Of a stretch of 58,016 nt of DNA, positions 16,136 through 24,629 are shown piece after piece; position 1 is the stretch's first letter, and each line of letters begins with the position of its first letter. Made by a program: the position numbers and the translations under genes. Below the pieces are notes generated by a model, which was not told the origin of the DNA, ran no database searches, and saw only the letters and a list, made by a program, of their open reading frames with translations. The DNA is from an uncultured Solobacterium sp. (GTDB lineage Bacteria; Bacillota_I; Bacilli_A; Erysipelotrichales; Erysipelotrichaceae), in NCBI GenBank assembly GCA_946415785.1, contig CAMKTV010000003.1, forward strand, positions 1-58,016. Reading direction: 5' to 3'.

Positions 16136-17547
16136 TGTTAATAGGCGATTATTATTTTGAAATCCCCAGTTTTAATTTAAATGTCACATCAATATATTTT
16201 GTGGCATTTTGTTTTCTGGTATTTGTTTTAATCGTTCCTTTTAAATATCGCTTACGACCATATATATTATTAATTGCCAACGGAATATTCATTTATACCT
16301 TTGGCATTTTAAATTTAATATATCTATCATCATTTTCTTTATTAGCTTATTTATTCAGTTTTCTATTTAAGAAACATAAAAATAAAAAAGCTATTCTTCT
16401 TTTATTATTGCCATTTATATTAGGACTCTTTGGCTTTAAATTATTCAATCAGATAGATTCAATTATCTTGCCATTAGGTATGTCTTTTTATACCTTTAAA
16501 ATTCTTTCTTATTTAATTGATATTTACAAAGGAAAGATTGAACAGGAAAAGAATATTATCTATTTTCTTGATTATGTGATGTTTTTTCCATGTATCAGTG
16601 CAGGCCCTATAAATAGAGCGAAGCCATTTATTGATGAATTAAAGACAAAGCGTGATTTTGAATATTCTGATATTGGCACAGGTTTCTTACTAATTGCCTC
16701 AGGTCTATTTGAAAAGATGGTCTTCTGTGATTTTATTGCCTCAGTTGTAACAAGATCTATAGACAACGTGGAGCTTGTAGGATTTAATGCCATCATTGGT
16801 GTCTTATTATATTCATTACAGATTTATTTAGATTTTGATTCATATTCAAATATTGCCATTGGTGTATCAAGAATGCTGGGCTTTAAATTAGATAAGAATT
16901 TCAATAGCCCATACATTTCTGGAAATCTTAAAGAATTCTGGGCAGGATGGCATATATCTTTAACTTCATGGTTTAAGGATTATCTTTATATTCCATTAGG
17001 TGGCAGTAAAAAAGGAACATTTAGAAAATGTCTAAATATTCTTATTGTCTTCTTTGTTTCTGCTTTGTGGCATGGTTTATCTTTACCATTTATTATCTGG
17101 GGATTAGGACATGGCTTAATAAGACTTGTTGAAGATGGAATTTCTTTTATCACCAAGAAATTAAATAAATATATTAAATTATTATTTAGACCATTATTAA
17201 TGATTATTAATTTTTTGATTGTCAGTGCTTTATGGATTTTCTTTAGAAGCCCTGATATAAATACAGCCATTGAAATAATAAATAGATGTATACAATTTTC
17301 GCCATTTAATTATGAATTAATTGGTTTAACACATAATGAATTCTTATGGATGATTGTGATTGTAGTGGCTGTATTTATTAGCGACATATTAAGAAAACAT
17401 TTGCCAGTTGGTGATTGGCTAGGTAAGAGAGTCTTTATCCTAAGATGGGTTATTTATGTGGTATTGATTGTAGTCTTCTTAGTATTTGGTATGTATGGTG
17501 ATTCTATAAGTCATGATGCGAGTGATTTTATCTATTGGAGATTTTAA
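16135..17547 (+). CDS. Second MBOAT-family O-acyltransferase
   Basis: A 470-residue polytopic membrane protein with MBOAT signatures EFWAGWHISLTSWFKDYLYI and ALWHGLSLPFIIWG, which hold the conserved His residues. It is a paralogue of the first MBOAT but clearly diverged. The next gene starts in the base after its stop codon and encodes an SGNH-like partner, so this is a second transfer pair. Starts overlap the preceding gene's stop by one base. Confidence 0.9.
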   Translation: MLIGDYYFEIPSFNLNVTSIYFVAFCFLVFVLIVPFKYRLRPYILLIANGIFIYTFGILNLIYLSSFSLLAYLFSFLFKKHKNKKAILLLLLPFILGLFGFKLFNQIDSIILPLGMSFYTFKILSYLIDIYKGKIEQEKNIIYFLDYVMFFPCISAGPINRAKPFIDELKTKRDFEYSDIGTGFLLIASGLFEKMVFCDFIASVVTRSIDNVELVGFNAIIGVLLYSLQIYLDFDSYSNIAIGVSRMLGFKLDKNFNSPYISGNLKEFWAGWHISLTSWFKDYLYIPLGGSKKGTFRKCLNILIVFFVSALWHGLSLPFIIWGLGHGLIRLVEDGISFITKKLNKYIKLLFRPLLMIINFLIVSALWIFFRSPDINTAIEIINRCIQFSPFNYELIGLTHNEFLWMIVIVVAVFISDILRKHLPVGDWLGKRVFILRWVIYVVLIVVFLVFGMYGDSISHDASDFIYWRF

Positions 17548-18972
17548 ATGTTTAAAAAGATTGTAAAAGGTATCTGGAATAATATAAAGATTGTTTTAGC
17601 GGCAGCGTTAATTGTCGGTACTTTTTATTATTCATATTTATATTTGTCTAAGGTATTTATCACTGAAGATGCATATTATAATGAATCATTCCATAATATG
17701 CCTAAAGACAGTATTGATATTCTTGTCTTAGGTTCAAGCCATGCCCAATATTCTTTTGTGCCTTCATTCGCTTATCAGGATAGTGGCTTATATTCATATG
17801 TCTTAGGCAGTGCCTGCCAAGCACCAAAAGTATCTTATGAGATGTTAAAAGAAGCTTTAAAGACACAAAGCCCAGAACTTGTAATATTGGAAGTTTATAC
17901 CACAACACCATTAAGTATAAACTGTGAAGGTGATGTCTGTTTTGTATTGGCACAATATCAGATGCGTGGCCAGGAAAAACAGAATGTCATCAATTATCTT
18001 CCTGAAGATAAGGCAGAAACTTATCGCAACGAATTCTTAAGCAATCATAATGACTGGCGCACAATGGAAGATCTTGAGAAATTTAAATTTGATGAAGAAA
18101 TTGATCCTCAACTTGGTTATATTACGTTGCAGGCTAATTTACCACCTTTTAATTCTTGGTATCCATTAATGTATGATGATTTACCTGAATTCAGCCTTGA
18201 ACAGGAAGATATAGATGGATTAAATGATGTTTTAAATTTATGTAAAGAAAATAATATTGAATTACTTTTATATATGATGCCAATGGATGGTATAACAGCG
18301 GAAAGCCAGGCTGCTTTAAATGAAGTATGGAAATGGGCAGATGAAAATAATTTGAAATATGTAGATTTTATTGAATTATCTAGAAGCATCGATTATCGTT
18401 TGCGGGTTCATAATGATGGTGCTCATAGTTTCTCAAATGGGGCAAGTGTCATCACTGATTATTTAATGAATTTTGTTAAAGACAATTATACATTCAAGAA
18501 TCATCAGGACGATGAAGAATTAGATGAAATATATAAACGCGCAATACCAGGATTAACATATTCAGTATTTATAAGTGAATATAATCCGATTAAATATTTA
18601 AGCAGATTAAACAATTATCCTGATACCTATGTCGTTTCTTATAATCATTATGACCATTATTTATGGGGTGATCTGAAAGATACCATGATTAACATGGGCT
18701 TAGAAGGATTTAACGTTGATGATAATTATTATGCAGTTATAAATAATGGAAAAGTAGTAGCTTATGCATATGATGCTTTAGAACTTGACTTTGATGGCCA
18801 TCATTTTGAACTAAGTGATAAGGGCTATTATTTCGATAATGAATGGGTTTATTCATATGACAGCTTAAGCTTTATGATTTATTATGATGACTACCAAAGT
18901 AATTTCATTAAACTGATTGATACCAGCAGTATCTGGGATATTGGCTACTATTATACTTACAAGCCTTGGTAA
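17548..18972 (+). CDS. SGNH-hydrolase-like extracellular protein, partner of MBOAT
   Basis: A 474-residue protein with a single N-terminal membrane helix (about 13-34) and an extracellular domain. The segment DILVLGSSHAQYSF (about 57-70) places a Ser-containing block I as in DltD and related SGNH proteins, and VHNDGAHSFSNGA supplies the downstream Asp/His. The C-terminal ~150 residues are rich in Tyr, Asp and Asn and I do not recognise them. The order MBOAT-SGNH repeats that of the first pair. The likely role is acyl transfer to a surface glycan; the acceptor is not known. A terminator follows. Confidence 0.78.
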   Translation: MFKKIVKGIWNNIKIVLAAALIVGTFYYSYLYLSKVFITEDAYYNESFHNMPKDSIDILVLGSSHAQYSFVPSFAYQDSGLYSYVLGSACQAPKVSYEMLKEALKTQSPELVILEVYTTTPLSINCEGDVCFVLAQYQMRGQEKQNVINYLPEDKAETYRNEFLSNHNDWRTMEDLEKFKFDEEIDPQLGYITLQANLPPFNSWYPLMYDDLPEFSLEQEDIDGLNDVLNLCKENNIELLLYMMPMDGITAESQAALNEVWKWADENNLKYVDFIELSRSIDYRLRVHNDGAHSFSNGASVITDYLMNFVKDNYTFKNHQDDEELDEIYKRAIPGLTYSVFISEYNPIKYLSRLNNYPDTYVVSYNHYDHYLWGDLKDTMINMGLEGFNVDDNYYAVINNGKVVAYAYDALELDFDGHHFELSDKGYYFDNEWVYSYDSLSFMIYYDDYQSNFIKLIDTSSIWDIGYYYTYKPW

Positions 18973-18998
18973 GTAAAAAATAAATATTTTAATAATTT

Positions 18999-19026
18999 AG
19001 CATTTCTTATTGAAATGCTTTTTATT
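18999..19026 (+). terminator. Terminator of the MBOAT/SGNH operon
   Basis: Eight-bp stem AGCATTTC/GAAATGCT with a TTATT loop and a T-rich tail. The -35 of the next operon (TTGAAA, 19010-19015) lies within the stem. Confidence 0.75.
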
Positions 19027-19076
19027 TTATATATAATAAATATGTTACTAAACAAATTGTTTAGTAAAACTAAACA
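19010..19076 (+). promoter_or_regulatory. Promoter and palindromic operator of the polyamine transporter operon
   Basis: TTGAAA (19010-19015), 16-bp spacer, TATAAT (19032-19037). Right at the predicted start site lies a perfect 10-bp inverted repeat TTACTAAACA-AAT-TGTTTAGTAA (19045-19067), and a third half-site ACTAAACA follows at 19069-19076. A repressor bound here would block transcription, and the first gene of the operon encodes a fitting HTH protein. Confidence 0.7.
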
Positions 19077-19088
19077 GAAAGGAGAAGC

Positions 19089-19628
19089 ATGGATATTGGA
19101 AAAAGAATCAAAGCCCTTCGTACAAGAAATGGCTTAACGCAAGAAGAATTAGCCTCAAGGCTTGAATTATCAAAAGGTTTTTTATCACAACTAGAAAACA
19201 ATCTGACTTCTCCAAGTATTTCAACATTAGAAGATATAACAGAAGTCTTAGGAGTAAGTCTGGAAACCTTCTTTAAAGAAGAAAAAGAAAGACAGGTTAA
19301 ATTTGACAAGAACGATTATTTCATTGATGATAAGGACTTAAGCACCTTGACTTGGCTAGTACCGACTTCAAAGCAAAATGATATGGAACCAATCTTGTTG
19401 GTATTAAAAGAAGGTGGACAGTCAAATATAATTGATCCTCATGAAGGTGAAGAATTTGGCTATATCTTAAATGGTGAAGTTGAATTAATTGATTTAGATA
19501 ATAATAAAAAGATTATTCTAAAAAAACATGAAACATTTTATTTAAAAGGTGAACATCAACATAAGATTGTGAACAACAGCTGCAAAAAAGCAGAATTAAT
19601 ATGGGTTGTTACACCACCACTATTCTAA
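19089..19628 (+). CDS. XRE-cupin transcriptional regulator (PuuR-like)
   Basis: A 179-residue protein with an N-terminal HTH (about 5-60: [20 protein letters not shown], then [20 protein letters not shown]) and a C-terminal cupin domain (about 105-175: [16 protein letters not shown]). This architecture is typical of PuuR-type regulators of polyamine uptake and use. It heads the potABCD operon and has a strong SD (AAAGGAG). The palindrome just upstream is its probable binding site. The ligand is inferred to be a polyamine from context only. Confidence 0.88.
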   Translation: MDIGKRIKALRTRNGLTQEELASRLELSKGFLSQLENNLTSPSISTLEDITEVLGVSLETFFKEEKERQVKFDKNDYFIDDKDLSTLTWLVPTSKQNDMEPILLVLKEGGQSNIIDPHEGEEFGYILNGEVELIDLDNNKKIILKKHETFYLKGEHQHKIVNNSCKKAELIWVVTPPLF

Positions 19629-19638
19629 GGAGAGGAAA

Positions 19639-21210
19639 ATGGAAAAGTTAATTGAATTTAGAAACATTGTAAAGAAGTTTGATGGACAAATGATCTTAAA
19701 AGGTATCAATCTTGATATTTATAAGAACGAATTTGTGACCTTACTTGGTCCATCAGGTTGTGGCAAGACAACATTGCTTAGAATCTTAGGTGGCTTTTTA
19801 GATCAAGATGAAGGAAGCGTCATCTTTAATGGCGAAGAAATATCAAATAAGCCAGCATATTTAAGACCTATCAATACGGTATTTCAAAGCTATGCTTTAT
19901 TTCCACATCTAAATGTCTATGAAAATGTAGCCTTTGGCTTAAGAATTAAGAAAATGCCTAATGACTTAATTGAGCCAAGAGTTAATAGAATGTTAGAACT
20001 TGTAGGTCTAGATGGCAGACAAAAAAGGGCTATTACGCAATTATCTGGTGGCCAACAACAACGTGTCGCTATCGCTAGAGCCTTAGTTAATGAACCAGAT
20101 GTCTTATTATTAGATGAACCATTAAGTGCACTTGATGCGAAATTAAGAAAAGAGATGCAACAAGAATTAAAGAGAATCCAAAAAGAAGTTGGTATCACTT
20201 TCATCTTTGTAACTCATGATCAAGAAGAAGCACTTACAATGTCAGATAAGATTGTGGTTATGAAAGAAGGCAATATTGAACAAATTGGTACACCAACTGA
20301 AATATATAATGAGCCTATTAATCGCTATGTCGCAAGATTTATTGGTGAATCAAACATTATTGATGGCATCATGAAAAAAGATTATCTGGTTAATTTTGAT
20401 GAAAAAGATTTTGAATGTGTTGATTATGACTTCAAACCAAATGAAGCAGTAGATGTTGTGATTAGACCAGAAGATATTAAAATTGTTAAGAAGAATCAAG
20501 GCAAATTAAATGGACAAGTTATTTCAGTATTATTCAAAGGCGTTCATTATGAGGTAATCGTTGAAACTAAAAAAGGTGCTTCAAAGAATATCACTCTTCA
20601 TGTCTTAGAAGATAAGGACGAATTCAATATTGAAGCTAACGAAAAGATGCATGCATCAGAATTCTCAATGGATATTGAAGATGTTGAAACACTTACTGAT
20701 GGTGAATTAATTGCCAGAGCTAATGCGCAAGCGTGGACAGCTGATGAAGAAGAGGATATCTCTATTACTGAAGTAATTCATGAAATTAAAAATGAAGTTG
20801 GCAAATATGAAGTGACATTTAAAACAGAAAAGGGATCATCAATCACTACTCACGTGAATGTTGTTAATCCAAAAGCTATCACTGATGAAGAAGAAAACAT
20901 TGGTATTCAGGCATTTGATGTCTATAAGACAGTAGATGAAATTAAAGAATCAATGGCTATCAGTGTCGATCTTAAAACCTGGGCAGATGCTTATGCATGG
21001 GACTTGGATGATGAAAGTCAAATTGAAATTGATGATGTGCGTTATGATTTTGAACCAATGGAAATTGTACCTGGTGATTATAAAGTTACATTTGTTACTG
21101 AAGGTAGAACATATAAAGTACATACTACTTCTAATCAAAAGGAAGGAAGCATGGTCGCAATTGATTTTGGACCAGATGATATTCATGTCATGAGAAAGGG
21201 AATTGAATAA
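19639..21210 (+). CDS. potA: Spermidine/putrescine ABC transporter ATPase PotA with duplicated insert
   Basis: Cytosolic ATPase of a polyamine importer. The start at 19639 follows AAGGAGAGG. The ABC domain is complete: Walker [10 protein letters not shown] (37-45), signature LSGGQQQR (135-142), Walker B VLLLDE (155-160), H-loop His 193. A TOBE domain begins near 270 ([13 protein letters not shown]). The protein has 523 residues against ~370 for PotA; the extra ~160-170 lie between the two parts of the TOBE domain. The insert holds two related units (about 341-410 and 423-498), each with an A-x-A-x-AW segment, an acidic stretch and Y-x-VTF-x-TEG. The last ~20 residues ([15 protein letters not shown]) complete TOBE. 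The insert resembles Ig-like units of surface adhesins, which is odd for a cytosolic protein. Confidence 0.93.
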   Translation: MEKLIEFRNIVKKFDGQMILKGINLDIYKNEFVTLLGPSGCGKTTLLRILGGFLDQDEGSVIFNGEEISNKPAYLRPINTVFQSYALFPHLNVYENVAFGLRIKKMPNDLIEPRVNRMLELVGLDGRQKRAITQLSGGQQQRVAIARALVNEPDVLLLDEPLSALDAKLRKEMQQELKRIQKEVGITFIFVTHDQEEALTMSDKIVVMKEGNIEQIGTPTEIYNEPINRYVARFIGESNIIDGIMKKDYLVNFDEKDFECVDYDFKPNEAVDVVIRPEDIKIVKKNQGKLNGQVISVLFKGVHYEVIVETKKGASKNITLHVLEDKDEFNIEANEKMHASEFSMDIEDVETLTDGELIARANAQAWTADEEEDISITEVIHEIKNEVGKYEVTFKTEKGSSITTHVNVVNPKAITDEEENIGIQAFDVYKTVDEIKESMAISVDLKTWADAYAWDLDDESQIEIDDVRYDFEPMEIVPGDYKVTFVTEGRTYKVHTTSNQKEGSMVAIDFGPDDIHVMRKGIE

Positions 21211-21989
21211 TGAAGAGCTTTAAAAGATTAGCCTACCCTTATATCATTTGGGCATTATTGTTGATAGTTGCGCCAATGTTTATCATCGTATTATATGCAT
21301 TTACGGTTGAAGGCAATGGTGTCATAACTTTAAGAGTGACCTTTAATAATTTTGTGCGTTTCTTTTCAGATCCAATCTTCTTTAATGTCTTAGTTAAGAG
21401 TTTAAAATTAGCTGCCATAACAACAATTATCTGTATCTTGATTGGTTATCCTGCAGCATACATGATTGCGAAACTAAAAGGAAACAATCAGACAATCATG
21501 GTCTTACTTATTACAGCACCTCAACTTATAAATATGCTTGTAAGAACATATGCATGGCGTGGTATCTTATTGAATAGCGAATTTCCAGCAGAAATAAAAG
21601 TCTATATTGGTATGATCTATAACTTCTTGCCTTTTATGATTTTACAAATCTATACATCTTTATCAAAATTAGACAAATCATTAATTACTGCTGCCAATGA
21701 TTTAGGCTGTGATAATAAAAAGGCATTCTTAAAAGTCACATTACCATTAAGTGTGCCAGGCATTATCTCTGGTATAACTCTAGTATTCTTGCCTGCTGTT
21801 AGTAGTTTCTTCATTCCTAAATTATTGGGTGGAGGATCATTCTTATTAGTAGGTAATTTGATTGAGAATTATTTCATTACTACTGGTGATTGGAACTTTG
21901 GTGCAGCTATCAGTTTAATCATGATGGTCATCATTCTTATCAGTATGTATTTCACTAGAAAATTAGATTATGATAAGGAGGCTAGATAA
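21210..21989 (+). CDS. potB: Polyamine ABC transporter permease PotB
   Basis: A 259-residue inner-membrane permease with six predicted helices and the EAA-type loop AANDLGCDNKKAFLKVTLPL that docks on PotA. It pairs with PotC. The start shares a base with the potA stop (TAATG). Confidence 0.93.
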   Translation: MKSFKRLAYPYIIWALLLIVAPMFIIVLYAFTVEGNGVITLRVTFNNFVRFFSDPIFFNVLVKSLKLAAITTIICILIGYPAAYMIAKLKGNNQTIMVLLITAPQLINMLVRTYAWRGILLNSEFPAEIKVYIGMIYNFLPFMILQIYTSLSKLDKSLITAANDLGCDNKKAFLKVTLPLSVPGIISGITLVFLPAVSSFFIPKLLGGGSFLLVGNLIENYFITTGDWNFGAAISLIMMVIILISMYFTRKLDYDKEAR

Positions 21990-22786
21990 TGAAAAAGAAA
22001 TTTGATTTTAAAAAGATTTATCTGTTCTTTATCTTATTATTCTTCTATGCACCAATTGTATATGTAGTAATATTCTCATTTAATTCATCTAAATCTTTGA
22101 CAAATTTTACAGGCTTTTCACTACAGTGGTATGAAAAGATGTTTAATACCAGAAGCATGATGGAATCTGTATATTATTCAGTATTAGTAGCTGTTATTGC
22201 GACTGTTGTTTCTACTATTGTAGGAACAATAGCTGCCATAGGTTTAAGTAAATCAAACAGATTAGTTAGAGAATTAGTTACACAAATTAATAATCTGCCA
22301 ATGCTTAATCCTGATATTGTAACTGCTATCAGTATGATGTTATTCTTTTCAACATTCGCCATTCCAACAGGTTTTGGCACCTTGTTGATTGCTCATATAG
22401 TATTCTGTATTCCTTATGTTATGCTATCAATTAGTCCTAGACTTCGTCAGTTAGATGACAATATTGCCGAAGCTGCATTGGATCTAGGATGTAAACCATT
22501 TGAGGCATTAATAAAAGTTATTGTTCCTCAAATTAAAGAAGGAATTATCTCAGGCGCTTTAGTTGCCTTCATGATGTCATTTGATGATTTCGTGATTTCT
22601 TATTTCACAACTGGCCCTGGCATAAACAATATTTCAACCTATGTTTATTCTTCAAGTAAAAGAATAAACCCAAGTATTAATGCTTTAAGTACATTAATTA
22701 TCTTGGCTATTACTTTAGTTCTTATTATCATGAATGTGATACCACTAATAAAACAAAGGAGGAAAAGACATGAAGAAGCTATTTAG
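21989..22786 (+). CDS. potC: Polyamine ABC transporter permease PotC
   Basis: A 265-residue second permease with the EAA loop EAALDLGCKPFEALIKVIVP. The N-terminal FFILLFFYAPIVYVVIFSFN helix and the DDFVISYFTTGPG segment are typical of PotC. Start overlaps the potB stop by one base, and SD is AAGGAGG within the potB end. Confidence 0.93.
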   Translation: MKKKFDFKKIYLFFILLFFYAPIVYVVIFSFNSSKSLTNFTGFSLQWYEKMFNTRSMMESVYYSVLVAVIATVVSTIVGTIAAIGLSKSNRLVRELVTQINNLPMLNPDIVTAISMMLFFSTFAIPTGFGTLLIAHIVFCIPYVMLSISPRLRQLDDNIAEAALDLGCKPFEALIKVIVPQIKEGIISGALVAFMMSFDDFVISYFTTGPGINNISTYVYSSSKRINPSINALSTLIILAITLVLIIMNVIPLIKQRRKRHEEAI

Positions 22787-23819
22787 TTTTGTATTAATTG
22801 TTTTATTATTAACTGGTTGTACTCAGACAGGAAATGGAGAAAAGGGCGAATTGAATATCTTTTTACCTGGCGAATACATTTCTGATCAAGTAATTAAAGA
22901 CTTTGAAAAAGAATACAATGTCAAAGTTAAATTGACTTTATTTGATTCAAATGAAGCAATGTACACTAAATTATTAACTGGTGCATCATATGACATTATT
23001 ATTCCAAGTGATTATATGATTGAAAGATTAATTGATGAAGAATTAATTGATAAATTAGATAAATCAAAATTAACTTGTTTAGATAATCTGTATGATGGCG
23101 TTAAGAATATGCCTTATGATCCAAACAATGATTATTCTGTTCCATATTTCTGGGGCAACGCAGGTATTGTTTATGATCCTAGTATCATTGACGGTAAAGA
23201 TGTAGAAAGCCAAGGGTGGGCAGTATTCCAGAATACAAAATATAAAGGCCAGATCTACATGTATGATTCAATCAGAGACATGTTCATGATTGCAGCTAAG
23301 AATTTAGGTTATTCAATGAATTCAAATGATGAAAAAGAAATTGAAGCTGAATATGAATGGCTATGTCAGATTGCGACAACAATGGAACCAGCTTATGCAA
23401 CAGATGAATGTATTGATGGTCTAGCTAATGGCGAAAAAGCAATGGGCTTTATGTATTCAGGCGATGCAGCTTATATCTTAAGTGAAAATGAAGATATGGC
23501 TTTCTTTGTACCAAATGAAGGCACAAACTATTTTGTGGATGCCATGGTTATTCAAAAAGGTGCTAAGAATGTTGATAATGCCTATGACTTTATTAACTAT
23601 ATTACTGATTATGATGGACAATATGAAAATAGTACTTTTGTAGGCTACTGTTCAGTAAATGGTGAAGTATTAGCTGATTTAACCGCACCTGATGGTGAAT
23701 TCTATGGCAACGATGCTTATCTTCCTAGAGAAATGACTTCTAAAGATGAATCATTTAATAATAATACAAAATTATTAAAAACTATCTCAGAATTATGGGA
23801 TAAAGTAAAGATTCAATAG
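22770..23819 (+). CDS. potD: Polyamine-binding lipoprotein PotD
   Basis: A 349-residue lipoprotein. The signal peptide ends in a lipobox LTGC, so mature protein starts at Cys17 and is anchored outside the membrane. The extracytoplasmic solute-binding type 1 fold is visible, with YDIIIPSDYMIERL and VPYFWGNAGIVYDP, both PotD/PotF signatures. It overlaps potC by 17 bp, and its SD (AGGAGG) lies inside potC. It captures spermidine or putrescine for PotABC; specificity is not decided here. Confidence 0.93.
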   Translation: MKKLFSFVLIVLLLTGCTQTGNGEKGELNIFLPGEYISDQVIKDFEKEYNVKVKLTLFDSNEAMYTKLLTGASYDIIIPSDYMIERLIDEELIDKLDKSKLTCLDNLYDGVKNMPYDPNNDYSVPYFWGNAGIVYDPSIIDGKDVESQGWAVFQNTKYKGQIYMYDSIRDMFMIAAKNLGYSMNSNDEKEIEAEYEWLCQIATTMEPAYATDECIDGLANGEKAMGFMYSGDAAYILSENEDMAFFVPNEGTNYFVDAMVIQKGAKNVDNAYDFINYITDYDGQYENSTFVGYCSVNGEVLADLTAPDGEFYGNDAYLPREMTSKDESFNNNTKLLKTISELWDKVKIQ

Positions 23820-23827
23820 GAGGACTT

Positions 23828-24481
23828 ATGGCAGATTGGTTAAATATGTTCTTTTATGAATTTGATTTTAAGATATTAGAATTCTTTCATAATCTGATGG
23901 CTCAATATGGAAACATCTTAGAACCAATATGTAAGGTATTAGATGTAATTGGTGATCTTCCGTTCTTATTATTAGGCTGGCTAGGATTTATCTTATTCTT
24001 TGTCTTAAAAGATAAGAAATGTGGCATGATGATGTGTGGCTCAATTATTATTGGCGCAATTCTAGTAACTGTCGTTTTAAAAACATTAGTCTATCGTCCT
24101 CGTCCATATTTAAGTGATGTTGAAAGTTATAAACAATGGTGGGAAGCATTAAATCTGAAAGCTGATTGGGATACTTCCTTCCCAAGTGGACATACTTGTG
24201 CAGCTATGGCAGGATCTTTAGGATATTTCTTATGGTCAAATAAAAAAGGTCCTAAATTCTTAGTCTTCTTATATCCATTAATAATGGGTATCTCAAGAAT
24301 GTGTCTGGTTGTTCATTATCCAAGTGATGTAATCGCAGGATTAATCGTTGGTACAATTTCAGCATTCTTATGTCTGTTTGTAGTTAAATTATTCTATAAA
24401 TTATTTGAAAAATATCCTGACTTTTTCTTTTCAAGATACTGTTTAACAGGTCGTCTTAAAGAAAAAAAGGAAAAAAATTAA
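23828..24481 (+). CDS. PAP2-family membrane phosphatase
   Basis: A 217-residue membrane protein with five or six helices and the three PAP2 motifs: KTLVYRPRP, FPSGH and SRMCLVVHYPSDV. Members dephosphorylate lipid phosphates such as undecaprenyl pyrophosphate (BacA-independent UppP) or phosphatidic acid. It starts 8 bp after potD behind AGGAGG, so it belongs to the polyamine operon though no functional link is obvious. A terminator follows its stop. Confidence 0.87.
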   Translation: MADWLNMFFYEFDFKILEFFHNLMAQYGNILEPICKVLDVIGDLPFLLLGWLGFILFFVLKDKKCGMMMCGSIIIGAILVTVVLKTLVYRPRPYLSDVESYKQWWEALNLKADWDTSFPSGHTCAAMAGSLGYFLWSNKKGPKFLVFLYPLIMGISRMCLVVHYPSDVIAGLIVGTISAFLCLFVVKLFYKLFEKYPDFFFSRYCLTGRLKEKKEKN

Positions 24482-24489
24482 TAAAAATG

Positions 24490-24523
24490 AAAGATTTAGG
24501 TCTAAAAGGTCTAAATCTTTTTT
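24490..24523 (+). terminator. Terminator of the pot operon
   Basis: Ten-bp stem AAAGATTTAG/CTAAATCTTT with an 11-base loop and a run of T. No gene lies in the ~100 bases beyond; TATAAT at 24567-24572 is a candidate -10 for the next gene. Confidence 0.72.
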
Positions 24524-24629
24524 AAAAAAATGATAAAAAATTGCCCATCAAGTAGTTATATCATTATATAATTAAGGAAAGATTATTTTGTTAATGCTAA
24601 AAATGTTTATGAACTAAGGGGGAGATTGA

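Noticed and set aside
20936-21193. ORFs on both strands inside the PotA insert
   Set aside because: They overlap the well-supported PotA frame, have no SD and look like byproducts of repeated composition.
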